Source: Neocallimastix lanati (nom. inval.)
Taxonomy: Eukaryota > Neocallimastigomycota > Neocallimastigomycetes > Neocallimastigales > Neocallimastigaceae
Length of the DNA stretch: 64,000 nt
NCBI GenBank assembly: GCA_016946835.1
Contig: JACVTC010000120.1
Coordinates: 406,501-470,500, forward strand
Reading direction: 5' to 3'
The position numbers and the translations under genes were made by a program. Of the stretch, positions 35,071 to 45,132 are shown piece by piece (the first letter of the stretch is position 1; each line of letters starts with the position of its first letter). Under the pieces are notes generated by a model. The model was not told where the DNA came from. It worked only from the letters and a program-made list of their open reading frames with translations, and made no database searches.

Positions 35071-35312
35071 TTTTATTGATTGAATGTAATCTTGAGATTA
35101 CTTTATTATTAATTTTATTTATTATTTAATTTAAGATTAATTTTTATATTTTTCATTAATTATTAAATAAATATCTTATACTTCTACAATATGTATATTA
35201 TACAATGTACATAATGGTTAAGCCATAATTACAATACATTTAATTATAATTAACTATTAACTAAATCTAAGAAATAAATATATATAAAATATTATAAACT
35301 TTATTTCTAACA
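35071..35312 (-). repeat. Copia E 3' LTR
   Basis: It matches 39,450-39,689 along its length (for example ACAATGTACATAATGGTTAA). On the minus strand it starts TGTTAGAAATAAAG after the tract AACTTTAGGAGGTG and ends CAATAAAA. Confidence 0.9.
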
Positions 35313-35333
35313 CACCTCCTAAAGTTTAGAATA

Positions 35334-35912
35334 TTAAAATTCATACATAATTAGATCTCTAAACTTTTTCATAGCATTACTATTTAAGTATTTTGTAAAA
35401 CCATCTACAAGATTATCTTGAGATTTTATGTAATGAAAACGAATTTTATTTCCTTTAATGTAATCCCTGACAAGGTGATATTTGAGATCAATATGCCTCG
35501 TGTTTTGATTTATGGTTTCGTTCTCGCTGATGTATAATGTGGCTTTGTTATCTTTGTTATCTATATTTATATTAATGGGTTTGCAGTTTTCACCCAATTC
35601 ATTAAGAATATTTTCGTACAATATGCATTAATTTGCACATGAACCTAAGGCATAATGCTCACTTTCGGCGGTTGATGAAGATACAATGTGTTGTAATTTT
35701 GAGGGCCAACCAATAGGACCTGTTCCAATTAATATGATGATACCTGTTGTTGATCTTCTTGTTGTTTCATCTCCTCCAAAATCTGAATCTACATATGCTC
35801 TTATCAAATTATCTTCGTTCCATAATCTTCCTGACTGTTTTAGTTTGTATAGTGCTTTCTTTAGCTTCCAGTATCCTTTCCTACAGCCTTCTGAGCCTTC
35901 TGGAACTTCCAT
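35334..35912 (-). pseudogene. Copia E RT-RNase H with palm deleted in frame
   Basis: The 94-residue frame 35,628-35,912 runs MEVPEGSEGCRKGYWKLKKA into LKQSGRLWNE and then directly NLIRAYVDSDFGGDETTRRS, the start of RNase H. About 180 residues that normally contain the catalytic Y-V-D-D are missing without loss of frame. RNase H then continues through STAESEHYALGSCAN. After a stop near 35,625, the frame 35,334-35,621 supplies INIDNKDNKATLYISENETI, RHIDLKYHLVRDYI and LVDGFTKYLNS. Confidence 0.85.
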
Positions 35913-36240
35913 GTATATATCTTCGTCTAGTTTCGCATTTAGATATGCAGCTTTAATATCGATTTGGTAAATACTAAAGCTGTACTGTACTGCTAGTGCA
36001 ATAAAAAGTCTTAAATTCTGACTTTAGTGTAGGTGAAAATGTTTTATTGTATTCTATTCCTTGTTTTTGTGTGAATCCTCTTGCTACTAGTCTAGCCTTC
36101 CTCTTATTTATAGTATTATCAGAGTTATATTTATATTTAAATACCCATTTTGCTGAAACTAAATTAGTGTTTTTTTGAATTGACTTAACAAATTCATAAA
36201 CATTTAAATTTTTCATGTTTAACAATTCGTCATTTATCTC
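35913..36240 (-). pseudogene. Copia E reverse transcriptase N-terminus
   Basis: MLNMKNLNVYEFVKSIQKNT, AKWVFKYKYNSDNTINKRKA and RLVARGFTQKQGIEYNKTFS form the RT start. A frameshift near 36,015 precedes SIYQIDIKAAYLNAKLDEDI, which leads into the 35,912 frame. Confidence 0.85.
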
Positions 36241-37377
36241 TATTAGCGATTTATTTTTATCAACTTTATTGAATATATCATTGTATTTGCGTGGTTCTTG
36301 TAAATTACTTAATAAGGATAAATTGCTTTCTAGTATATCCCTAATATTAAATGACTTTATTTTCTTATTCTTCTGTTCTTCATTCTGATTTTCTCTCTCT
36401 CGTTTATTTCTTGAAGCATTATTATTTATTTCTTTGTTTACATTTTTATTAGTACTATTTGTTGTATTAGTGTTATATTTATTACAAGAATCTTTATTAA
36501 TATTAATGTTATTTTCATTAATGTCATTATCATTTAAATGAACATAAATTCCATTACTATCTTTAATAATAATATTACTATTATTATTTATATTTTTAAT
36601 ATTTTGTTTATTTTATTTAATTTTAAATTATTTTTATTTTCAATTAAATTGTTTTTATTCTTGTTTACATTATTTATTAAATTAATCTCAGAATTTAAAT
36701 TCAAGTTGTCTGAATGATAACTTTTACCTTTATTAATACTATTAATATTATTGTCAATAGCATTCTCTATAGAATTTAAATCCTTACCTTCATTAATGTT
36801 TACATTAGATGATATGTTATTTTTATTATTTTCATTTAGTTTATTTAAATTTTGTTTATTTTCTTTTAAATTGTTGTTATTTTGATCAATTTTATTATTA
36901 TTAACAATATTATTATTATTATTATAAGTACCTTTTATTTGCTCAACGTTTAAATTGATTTGTTAATTTAAATTAGATTTTAAATTTAAAAATGCATTAA
37001 ATGGATTGTTATTTTGATCATTCAAATTATTATTTAAATTTAATATAAGTTATTTACATTCTAAAATAATTGACCATTATATTCATTTGAAAGATAATTA
37101 TAATTCTTATTTTGAATATATTATATTTATGTAAGTAATCTAGATTATTACAATCATTTAAATTTTGAAATCCTGCATTGTAAATATGCGGATTTAAATA
37201 GTTTACAAAAGGTAAATTATTATATAAAGACCATTTATGATTATAATTAAAATAATTTTGATAAATTTTATTTGGGTAAATTATATTGGTAGGTGGCAAA
37301 TTATTATTTAAATTATTTAAATTATTATTATTGGAATTAAGGTTTTTAAGGTTTAATATTTTAATATTGTTCAAGGT
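36241..37377 (-). pseudogene. Copia E Asn-rich linker
   Basis: About 1.1 kb of Asn-rich low complexity on the minus strand with phrases such as IYPNKIYQNYFNYN and YLNPHIYNAGFQNLND, which echo the linker of the 1-5 kb element (LIYPDQYIN, LNPNNKLNFQND). It includes RKRERENQNEEQKNKKIKSF near 36,390, which marks the approach to RT. Stops occur but the tract is largely open. Confidence 0.65.
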
Positions 37378-37642
37378 TGTGAATTCAGAGAACACGAAAA
37401 TATGGCACACCTGGTGATTTGTATATATTTATTATATATTTTTATTTATTTATTTATTTTTATTTGTTATATAAAAAATACATATATTTTATTATTATAA
37501 AATCAACAACCAAATTAATAGTTTAATTTTAATTAAACTATAAAATAACTATATACAAAATAAAGTTATAGCTAATGAAGCTTTATGAGGCGTAATATAT
37601 ATGTTGTGCATAATGTTGTTATGACATTCATAATACTTAACA
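37378..37642 (-). repeat. LTR of a copia-B-family insert inside element E
   Basis: The minus strand begins TGTTAAGTATTATGAATGTC and ends CACAACCTTGAACA, matching the copia B LTRs (48,575 and 53,426) over its whole 265 bp with scattered differences. The polypurine tract AATGTAGGGGGAA lies just before its start. Confidence 0.9.
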
Positions 37643-37734
37643 TTCCCCCTACATTTGCATTAACATATTTACAAAAAAATTTATTTTTTTTTTATATTTA
37701 TTAAATTTTTTATTAATAAAAAAAAATTTTTTTT

Positions 37735-38370
37735 TTATTCGAAAATAAAATCTGTAAAAATTTTCATTTTTGGTCCTGAAATATTTTTTGTTAATGAGCC
37801 TGTTACCATATTATTTGTTTCAACATATCGTAATGTTATTTTTCCTTCATTTATTTCTTCATTTACGTATTTGATTTCCATATGTTTACATCTCGCATTA
37901 GAATTTTCATCTTCGGCGATATATTTACAAGATTTATTGTCAATATTTATTTTCAAAATAAAATTGTTTTTGAAAATTTCTCTCAATAATTTTTGTAGCC
38001 ACATACCATGCTTAGTACATTCAGTTAGGCTGACAAATTCTACTTCTGCTGTTGATAAAGTCACACATTTTTGTAGTTGTGATTTTCAAGAAATAGGACT
38101 ATTTCCATTAAGAAATATATATCCTGTTGTTGATTTTCTTGTTTCTTCATCTTCATCAAAATCTGCATCACTATGAACGGATATGTTTTTATCTCCTATA
38201 TAATGAATTGATTTTTCTTTTGTTGAATTTAAGTATTGTAGAATCATATAAGTTGATTTTAAGTCTACTTCTCTTGGATTTTCTGAATGTCTTGCTGCTT
38301 GATTAACAGCAAAGGCTATATCTAGTCTTGTTTTAGTAGCTGAGATTTCGCTTTGGTTATTGATTAATAA
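37735..38370 (-). pseudogene. RT end and RNase H of the copia-B-family insert
   Basis: TRLDIAFAVNQAARHSENPR (near 38,300), SIHYIGDKNISVHSDADFDE, RKSTTGYIFLNGNSPIS, then the open frame 37,735-38,064 with LSTAEVEFVSLTECTKHGMW and SNARCKHMEIKYVNEEINEG, ending GPKMKIFTDFIFE. It is nearly the same as copia B residues in that region. It is cut at about 38,370, where gag of element E starts, so only the last third of pol came along. Confidence 0.85.
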
Positions 38371-39345
38371 TTTCTACATCTACACCTCGGTTTTGTACAG
38401 TAATTGAATTCTGCTTGGTAGTTGGTGTTATAATCCTCAAATAGTGTATCCGCGAAATTACATTCGTTATCACTGTTTTTTATTTGTTTACCTTTTTCTT
38501 CTAGGCTATTTACTTGTTCCCTTTTATTTCCTATATTATTTTTATTCTTTGGGTTGTGCCAACAGTATTTTGCTTTATGTCCTTGTTTGTTACAAATATA
38601 GCATTTTATTTGTCAATTATTTTTTTTCTTTTAATTTCAGTACTAAGAGTGACTGAATTCTTAATTTCTTTACTTTTATTTACAAGTCGTTTTACCTTTA
38701 ATTCCTTTAAATCTTTAAAATATTTTAATTCAGGCACCATTGTTTTTAAATATTCAGAAGCGTCTTCCCATTTTCTTTTGAATGACATAAGACTTATTTC
38801 CATTGATATCTGGGTAGGAATAGCTGTATATAAATAATTAAATTTCTTTTCTTTGGTCATGCGATGGTCTAGGTCCTCTAACTCATCAAATAACATATTT
38901 AATTCGGAAATAAATTAGCTAATATCGTTTTCTGGGTCATAAGAAATGTTCTCTAATTATTCCTTAATTTCAATAATTCGTTCTTCTTTTCCTTTGACAT
39001 TCATTCCCTCTATAATTTTGTATATCTAGTATGCAGTTCGGGTGTCAAAATTAAGACTCTGCTTTATTTCTTCTGAAATACTATTGTTTAAGTAGAATTT
39101 TGTTTCATTGTCTGAGTCTATTTGTTCATCTGATATTTCCTTCTTCAACTTTTTTGTATTTGGTTTCTTCACCTTTTAGTATCTCGTAGTTCCTTACGTA
39201 TTTGAAAGTTTCTTTAGTAATATATTTTCTTAGTCTATGGTAGTTCAGTAACAGTTTCATTTCTTGGCTCCGTAGCCTGAAGTTGCCCCTATTAAGAATA
39301 GTCTTAGTGGCTACTTGGCCTCCTTTACCTTTATCTGTCATTTCA
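38371..39345 (-). pseudogene. Copia E gag with zinc knuckle
   Basis: The start is taken as ATG 39,341 (MTDKGKGGQVATKTILNRGN). LRSQEMKLLLNYHRLRKYIT follows, then after several shifts the 96-residue frame 38,606-38,896 (LFDELEDLDHRMTKEKKFNY, EISLMSFKRKWEDASEYLKT). The knuckle CYICNKQGHKAKYC is at 38,555-38,600, complete C-x2-C-x4-H-x4-C. The Gag tail FADTLFEDYNTNYQAEFNY ends at the junction with the foreign block. Confidence 0.75.
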
Positions 39346-39435
39346 ATTTTTGTAACGTTAAATATTTTTTATTTAAATATTTTTTATATTAATACTAGGT
39401 ATATTTGCTAAATACTCAATTTTAAGTAAAGTCAC

Positions 39436-39449
39436 TGAGTCTCTTAATC
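39436..39449 (-). promoter_or_regulatory. Copia E primer-binding site
   Basis: Minus strand GATTAAGAGACTCA sits against the 5' LTR end. It agrees at 13 of 14 positions with the complement of the tRNA-Lys(CUU) anticodon arm. Confidence 0.65.
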
Positions 39450-39689
39450 TTTTATTGATTAAATGTAGATTGCTTTATATTTATTATTAATTTTATTTAT
39501 TATTAATTATAGATTAATTTTTATATATTTCATTAATTATTACATGAATATCTTATGCCGCTACAATATGTATATTATACAATGTACATAATGGTTAAGC
39601 CATAATTACAATACATTTAATTATAATTAACTATTAACTAAATATAAGAAATAAATATATATTAAATATTATAAACATTATTTCTAACA
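39450..39689 (-). repeat. Copia E 5' LTR
   Basis: Partner of 35,071-35,312, with a handful of substitutions and small indels. It is followed by the TGAGC target duplication at 39,690-39,694. Confidence 0.9.
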
Positions 39690-40222
39690 TGAGCTTTACC
39701 TGAAAACCTAAGATGGATCAATGTATTTCAATTCAACAACAACTGAAAAGAATGTTGTAATTATCTCATACGAATTATTCCTGATATCGCTTTTTCTCAA
39801 CTCAAGGAAAAAAGAATTAAAAAAGAAAAATCTGAAGAAATTTTCCATTTACAAACACATTTTAAAAAAAAACCTTCAAACAAAAGGAAGAAGAATCGAA
39901 GGTTTTTTCTTTATGGAAAATACGATCATTATGGTAATAATTACCTCAAAAATAAAAGAAACAAATATAATAAATTAATTATAATAAAAATAATAAAAAT
40001 AATATAAATAATAAAAAATCATTTTTGAAGTTCAATAAAACAATATTAATAATAAACAAGTTTATTCAATCAATAAAGATAATTATCAAGATGATTTTTC
40101 AAAAGACCATTTTTCACAACGCAATAGAAATTAACAACATAGAAATCAACAATGAAAGTAACAACATTTCAACCAATGTAATCAATATTAATTTTACAAT
40201 TTGGATTATAGATTTTAATAAG
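39690..40222 (+). pseudogene. Copia gag, 3' half, resuming after element E
   Basis: It resumes as ALPENLRWINVFQFN (39,694-39,738), continues through an Ile/Lys-rich stretch and a destroyed knuckle (LYGKYDHYGNN at about 39,910-39,945, cysteines replaced), and reaches TIWIIDFNK near 40,200, the decayed protease site (ILDSG in sisters). Homology then stops, so the rest of pol is missing. Confidence 0.8.
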
Positions 40223-40674
40223 CCCAACTAATAACGCTCAATGATTTACGAAAATATTTTAATATAAACCTTATTTAATAGAGAAATTTATTATTTATCT
40301 GAAATAATAAATTTAATTATACAAAAAATTTATTTTTGTTTACTTTTTTATTTACTAAAACAATAATTATGAATATAACACCTTCTTTTTTTCTTTCTTT
40401 TAAAAATCCTAAGCTACTCTCTTAAAAAAAAAAAAGTTATTTATTTTTATTTTTTTTTTTTAATCATACTATATTTGTATTAATGACTAATTAATATATA
40501 TATAAATATATAATTTTTTTTAATATTGTTATATTAACATACTCTTCTGTTTACTTTCTTTTATTGGAAGGGCTCTTTAAATGACTAAATTAATTTAATA
40601 TAAATCAATATTTAATTTAATTAATATTAGATAATAATTTGAAGAAGATTATGTAATAATAATTTCATACATTC
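40223..40674. other. AT-rich spacer before copia A
   Basis: A/T-rich, with short A and T runs. No feature seen. Confidence 0.5.
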
Positions 40675-40917
40675 CGTTAAAAATATAAACATTTATCATT
40701 TAAGATTTTAATATATCATTAACCAATAAGTTATTATAAATAAATTAAATATACTTATATAAATTAAGAGAAATAAAATTCTTCTTAAAAATATCTTCTC
40801 TATTTTTATAATTAATAAATACTTTATAATAAAATATTTTAAAACACATTCTTATCTTTATAAAATAAAACAATATTTGTATTTATTAAATTGAGTGTCT
40901 CTTATCCTTCTTTAACA
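40675..40917 (+). repeat. Copia A 5' LTR
   Basis: 243 bp, starting CGTTAAAAATATAAACATTT (the 3' copy at 46,734 has the canonical TG) and ending TTTAACA. The first 85-90 nt align with 46,734-46,826 with a few changes. Confidence 0.85.
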
Positions 40918-40951
40918 GATTAAGAGTCTCAATCTCAACCGATTGAGAATA
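40918..40951 (+). promoter_or_regulatory. Copia A primer-binding site, half-tRNA-Lys(CUU) type
   Basis: GATTAAGAGTCTCA directly after the LTR is the exact complement of TGAGACTCTTAATC, the anticodon arm of eukaryotic tRNA-Lys(CUU). The next 16 nt (ATCTCAACCGATTGAG) largely continue the complement into the D-arm. This implies an internally cleaved tRNA fragment as primer, as known for Drosophila copia with initiator Met tRNA. Confidence 0.65.
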
Positions 40952-41087
40952 AAATAAAAAAAAAAAGCTAAGTGTTATTCAATATATATAAATTTAATTA
41001 ACTGAATATTACAAAATTCTAATACCTATATTTATATATGAAAAATACTATTATTTTAATATTAATTAAAAGGAACAAATATAACTA

Positions 41088-41347
41088 TCCTCTTGAAGTA
41101 TACAAAATTGAAATAAAAGTCAGCTATGCAAAAAATAAGCTGAGAATCAAAACAAAAGTCAGCTATGCAAAAATAAGCTGAAATTTAAAACGAAGGTCAG
41201 CTATACAAAAATAAGCTGAGAATTGAAATAAAAGGTCAGCTGTGCAAAATAAGCTGAGAGTTAAAATAAAATACAAAATTAAATAAAATAAATATAATTC
41301 AAAGTTATATGAATATTAATATATAAGACATATATACTTCAAGAGGA
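41088..41347 (+). repeat. Four tandem hairpins enclosed by a 15-bp stem in the copia A leader
   Basis: Four units of 38-39 bp each carry TCAGCT...AGCTGA (41,120/41,138, 41,159/41,176, 41,197/41,214, 41,236/41,252), so each folds to a 6-bp stem with a 10- to 12-nt A-rich loop. The whole array is flanked by TCCTCTTGAAGTATA (41,088-41,102) and its exact reverse complement (41,333-41,347). In RNA this would be a closed multibranch domain, a plausible packaging or dimerisation signal. Confidence 0.8.
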
Positions 41348-42092
41348 AATTCAAAATATTATGGTCTTGAGATCGATATTATACAAAAGTCTACATTAAA
41401 GGATAAAAAAAATTACAAATATAACTAATTAAAATATTATTTTAATATATATAAATTTATTGTATTTATTTATATATTTAAAATCATATTTTCATTAAAC
41501 ATAACAAAAAAAAAAAAAAAAAAAAAAACCAATCATAATAGAAATATTAAATATATTTCCAAGTTAATATAACAGATAAATTATGGCATGTAAACTTAAT
41601 TAAATAAATATCCAATAACAAAAGAACAATCATTAAACATTAATAATATAATGTCTTATGACATGATTAAACGGCACACACATGAATCATAAAAATATGA
41701 AACAATAATTTAAAGGTAACAACTTTAGTCAGGGAATATTACCATAACATATAAACAAAATACAATAAAATATAAATTAAACCTAAATAATAGATGGTCA
41801 AACTATTGAACAGAATTATATTACATAATTTAAAATTCTATTAATTTAATATAAACGATAGTCATATTATTGATCATTTTCACAGGAATGATAATAATTT
41901 AAGTTTGTTCCTAAAATAATAACAATCAATATCCAGTGATATACAAAATTTAATATAAATCATAGGACTATTAATAAACCAAATAAAAAGTAAATAAAAT
42001 TTTTAAAAAATGTACAATTTTTAAATACAATAAAAATAATACTACAATTAAAATAAACAAACTCTAAACAACATATTTCAAAATTAATTAAA
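41348..42092 (+). other. Copia A leader, remaining part
   Basis: About 745 nt of AT-rich untranslated sequence with an A-run at about 41,504-41,527. No ORF or repeat recognised. The leader as a whole is unusually long for a copia element. Confidence 0.5.
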
Positions 42093-43877
42093 ATGGCTAG
42101 AAGAACAAATAGACTCAATAACAATCAAGTAACTAATATTACTGAAGAAAATCCAAACCCAAAAGGATTCTCCTTTAATTATTCAGAAAATTTTAATCAT
42201 GTTACTGAACTGACTACGGAAAATTTCTTAAATTGGAAAACCAATATCCTCTACCTTTTAAGCATTAATAATTTAGACAGCTACATTGGGGATCAAAAGG
42301 TCAAGAAATTAAGAAAAAAGGATATAAGAGGAAATTTAAACGATTATATTGCGGATAAATTTTATACATCTCTTGTATATGAACTCGGAACGTCGGAAGA
42401 AGACATCAAAAATGATATACTTGTCAAGTGGATAATCACAAACAGTCTTGGTGAAAATACTAAAAGGATCTTGACTAGTCATAATAAAACTACCTACGAA
42501 ATTTGGAAACTACTTAATAACTCGTTCGCAATGGGAGAAGAACATCAAAAGATGATATTAAAGGATAAACTCAATAAGTTAAAATACAACATGGAAGATG
42601 ACATACACATATTTCTATCAAAATTTCAAAACTTAATTGATGACCTTGAGAGAATAGACAGTGATCTTAGCGATAATGTAAAGGTTGGGATGTTAAATCG
42701 ATCTTTACCAGAAAACATTCGCTGGGTAAATGTCTTTCAATTCAATAATAGCTGGAAGGGTTGCTGCAGTTATCTAGAGAGAATTATTCCAGACATAATA
42801 TTTTCAAAAATTAGAGAAAATACTATAACCGAGAATCAACAAAGTATCTTTAATGTTACAACACACAACAAGAATAACAATGACCAAATTAAAAAGAATA
42901 ACAAAAGAAAAAGAAAAAATGGTAAATGCTACTTGTGCGGAAAATATGGTCATTATAAAAAGGAATGCTGGAGAAATAAAAAGAGTAACAACAAAAAGAA
43001 GAATAGATATAACAATAAAAGTAGAAAATTAAACCGCAAAAGAAATTATAAGTCTAGCAAGAAAAATACTGATAAAAATAACAATTATAATATTAATAAT
43101 ATAAATAATTATAACAGCGACATTCAGGAAGATTTTTCAACTGACTATAATACTGAAAAGTGTTTTGAAATTAATTCCGCAATAATCAATAATAACAATC
43201 AATCTGACATAATCAACAATAATAATATCACATGCTGGATACTTGATTCTGGAGCTTCCATCAGCATAACAAATAATTTAAATCAATTAACAAATATAAG
43301 AAAATGCAAAATAAATATATCTTTACCAAATGGCAAAGAAATAATCGCAAGTCACTTAGGCAATTTTGAAGGATATATAAATAATCATAAATTTGTTTTA
43401 AAGAATGTATATTATTCAAACCAAATATATAAAAACATAATATCAATTAATCAATTAATGTTACAAAATTATAAAGTCGTTTTCAATAATTTTAACAATT
43501 TACTAAGAGCTACAATTTACGAGAATAATGGTAATAGAGTATGTGACATTCTTTCAAATCTTAATAATACTTTTAAAATTTATTTTTCAAAGTTTCCAAT
43601 AATATTCGATAAAAAATATTCATATATCACAAACGAAATTAGTTACACACACTTAAACAAAAGTCAAATTATGGACCTCTGGCATCGCCGCCTTGGTCAT
43701 TTCAACATTTCCTTAGTCAAAGATAAGTTAAATAAAATAATTCCACCAGAAAAATGCCAAATATGTATTAACTCAAAACTCAAAAATAAATCATATAAAA
43801 ACCTTAAAAACAAAACTTTTCACATTTTTGAGTTAATCAATATGGACTTGGTAGGACCAGTTACAACTTTTCCTTAA
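42093..43877 (+). CDS. Copia A Gag, protease and pre-integrase
   Basis: 594 residues from the ATG at 42,093 (MARRTNRLNNNQVTNITEEN). The gag fold lies at about 30-250 (FSFNYSENFNHVTELTTENF, ENIRWVNVFQFNNSW). The zinc knuckle CYLCGKYGHYKKEC is at 279-292, in Lys/Arg/Asn-rich surroundings that bind RNA. The protease ILDSGASISITNN has its catalytic Asp at 385. The HHCC finger DLWHRRLGHFN with CQICINSK follows near 530-565, then the integrase start NMDLVGPV. It ends at a stop caused by one extra base in a T-run; the next base phase continues integrase. Gag and Pol are in one frame, as in plant and fly copia. Confidence 0.92.
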   Translation: MARRTNRLNNNQVTNITEENPNPKGFSFNYSENFNHVTELTTENFLNWKTNILYLLSINNLDSYIGDQKVKKLRKKDIRGNLNDYIADKFYTSLVYELGTSEEDIKNDILVKWIITNSLGENTKRILTSHNKTTYEIWKLLNNSFAMGEEHQKMILKDKLNKLKYNMEDDIHIFLSKFQNLIDDLERIDSDLSDNVKVGMLNRSLPENIRWVNVFQFNNSWKGCCSYLERIIPDIIFSKIRENTITENQQSIFNVTTHNKNNNDQIKKNNKRKRKNGKCYLCGKYGHYKKECWRNKKSNNKKKNRYNNKSRKLNRKRNYKSSKKNTDKNNNYNINNINNYNSDIQEDFSTDYNTEKCFEINSAIINNNNQSDIINNNNITCWILDSGASISITNNLNQLTNIRKCKINISLPNGKEIIASHLGNFEGYINNHKFVLKNVYYSNQIYKNIISINQLMLQNYKVVFNNFNNLLRATIYENNGNRVCDILSNLNNTFKIYFSKFPIIFDKKYSYITNEISYTHLNKSQIMDLWHRRLGHFNISLVKDKLNKIIPPEKCQICINSKLKNKSYKNLKNKTFHIFELINMDLVGPVTTFP

Positions 43878-44560
43878 ATGGTTATAAATATTTTCTAACA
43901 ATCCTGGATGATTTTTCACGTTTTGGATGGATAATCTTCATTACAAATAAATATGAAACTTTTGAAAAATTTACTCTCTGGTATAACAGAATATCAAATA
44001 TTTTTAATACTAAAATAAAATATATTCGAACTGACAATGGTAAGGAATTTAAGAACAAAAGTTTTGAACAATTCTGCCAAACTAACAATATTATTCAACA
44101 ATTTACAGTCCCATATAATCCAGCACAAAACGGACAATCTGAACGCTTTAACGGAACATTAATCTACTACGCCAAATCACTCCTAAACGAATCAAAATTA
44201 AGCCATAACTTTTGGGAGTTTGCGATAGATACTGCAAATTTTATTCATAACCGTTTACCTCATCAGGGAATTAACAATAAAATTCCCTATGAAATCTTTT
44301 ACAATAAACCAGTTAATTATAACAATTTTCGAGTTTTGGATGTCGTGTTTATTTTTTCATCCCTAAAGAATTTCGCTCAAAATTTGACAATAATTCTCAT
44401 CCTGGTATCTTTCTAAGATATAGCGAAAATACAAAGGCGTATAAAATTTTAGATATTATAAATAATAAAATTATTCTTTCCAGAACTGTTGAGTTCCTAG
44501 AAAATCAACCTGGCAATACTTATTTCCATCACACCAATAACGAATTCAGAGAGGCTGATT
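43878..44560 (+). pseudogene. Copia A integrase core and C-terminus
   Basis: LNGYKYFLTILDDFSRFGWI opens the core, with DNGKEFKNKSFEQFCQ (second Asp) and PYNPAQNGQSERFNGTLI (Glu). FWEFAIDTANFIHNRLPHQG and NKPVNYNNFRV follow. A base is missing from the T-run at about 44,338, and afterwards another frame reads the CRVYFF-like and GIFLRYSENTKAYKILDI end, up to VEFLENQPGN. Integrase inserts the cDNA with 5-bp target duplication in this superfamily. Confidence 0.88.
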
Positions 44561-45132
44561 ATACAAATAACAATTTTATTAAAAATTTAAAACACCTTGA
44601 AGACAATTATTCAAAATATAACAATTACAGCAATGATAATTATAAAAAACATAATAATAATTACAGCAATGAAAAGAATACTCAAAGCAACAATAAAGAC
44701 AATAACAATAACAATAACAATAACAATAACAATGAAAATTATACTATTCAAAATAATAACAATAATAAAGAAAATAATTTCATGGAAAATAAAAAAGTCA
44801 ATGATAATAAAGTTGATTCTACAATAAATAAAAACAACACAATCAATAATAATTATAATGGAAACAACAAAAATTACAACAAAAATAATAATGAAAGAGA
44901 AATTAATAATAATGGTAAAATTAATAACAATTTAATTGAAAATTATTCAGAAACCAACACATCACAATTTACTATAAATAACACTAATAACAAACATTTT
45001 TTAAGTCATCAATTAAATAAAAACCTTTCATTACACAGCACATCTAAAAGAAAGTCAATGTTTAACAATAACAAATTAAATAAAAGTTTTAAGTCTAACA
45101 AAAACAATAAAGTTAATAATCCCTTAACAGAT
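44561..45132 (+). pseudogene. Copia A Asn-rich linker
   Basis: A/N-rich region translating mostly to Asn, Lys, Thr and Ile; the frame 44,782-45,135 ends KRKSMFNNNKLNKSFKSNKN and LTD at a TAG (45,133). The corresponding frame upstream is broken by one shift near 44,780. No known domain. Confidence 0.7.

Larger units (their letters stand above)
35071..39689 (-). mobile_element. Copia element E, nested in another copia gag (TSD TGAGC)
   Basis: The LTRs are 35,071-35,312 and 39,450-39,689, with identical 5-bp flanks TGAGC (35,066-35,070 and 39,690-39,694). Minus-strand order: LTR, primer-binding site, gag, then a block from a different copia family (37,378 to about 38,370, including that family's own LTR), Asn-rich linker, RT/RNase H with a large internal deletion, polypurine tract, LTR. 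Protease and integrase are absent, replaced by the foreign block. It is a dead composite. Confidence 0.9.

Noticed and set aside
40918-40951. CRISPR or operator-like palindrome at ATCTCAACCGATTGAG
   Set aside because: The sequence is explained by complementarity to tRNA-Lys(CUU) just after an LTR, and the locus is eukaryotic retroelement DNA.
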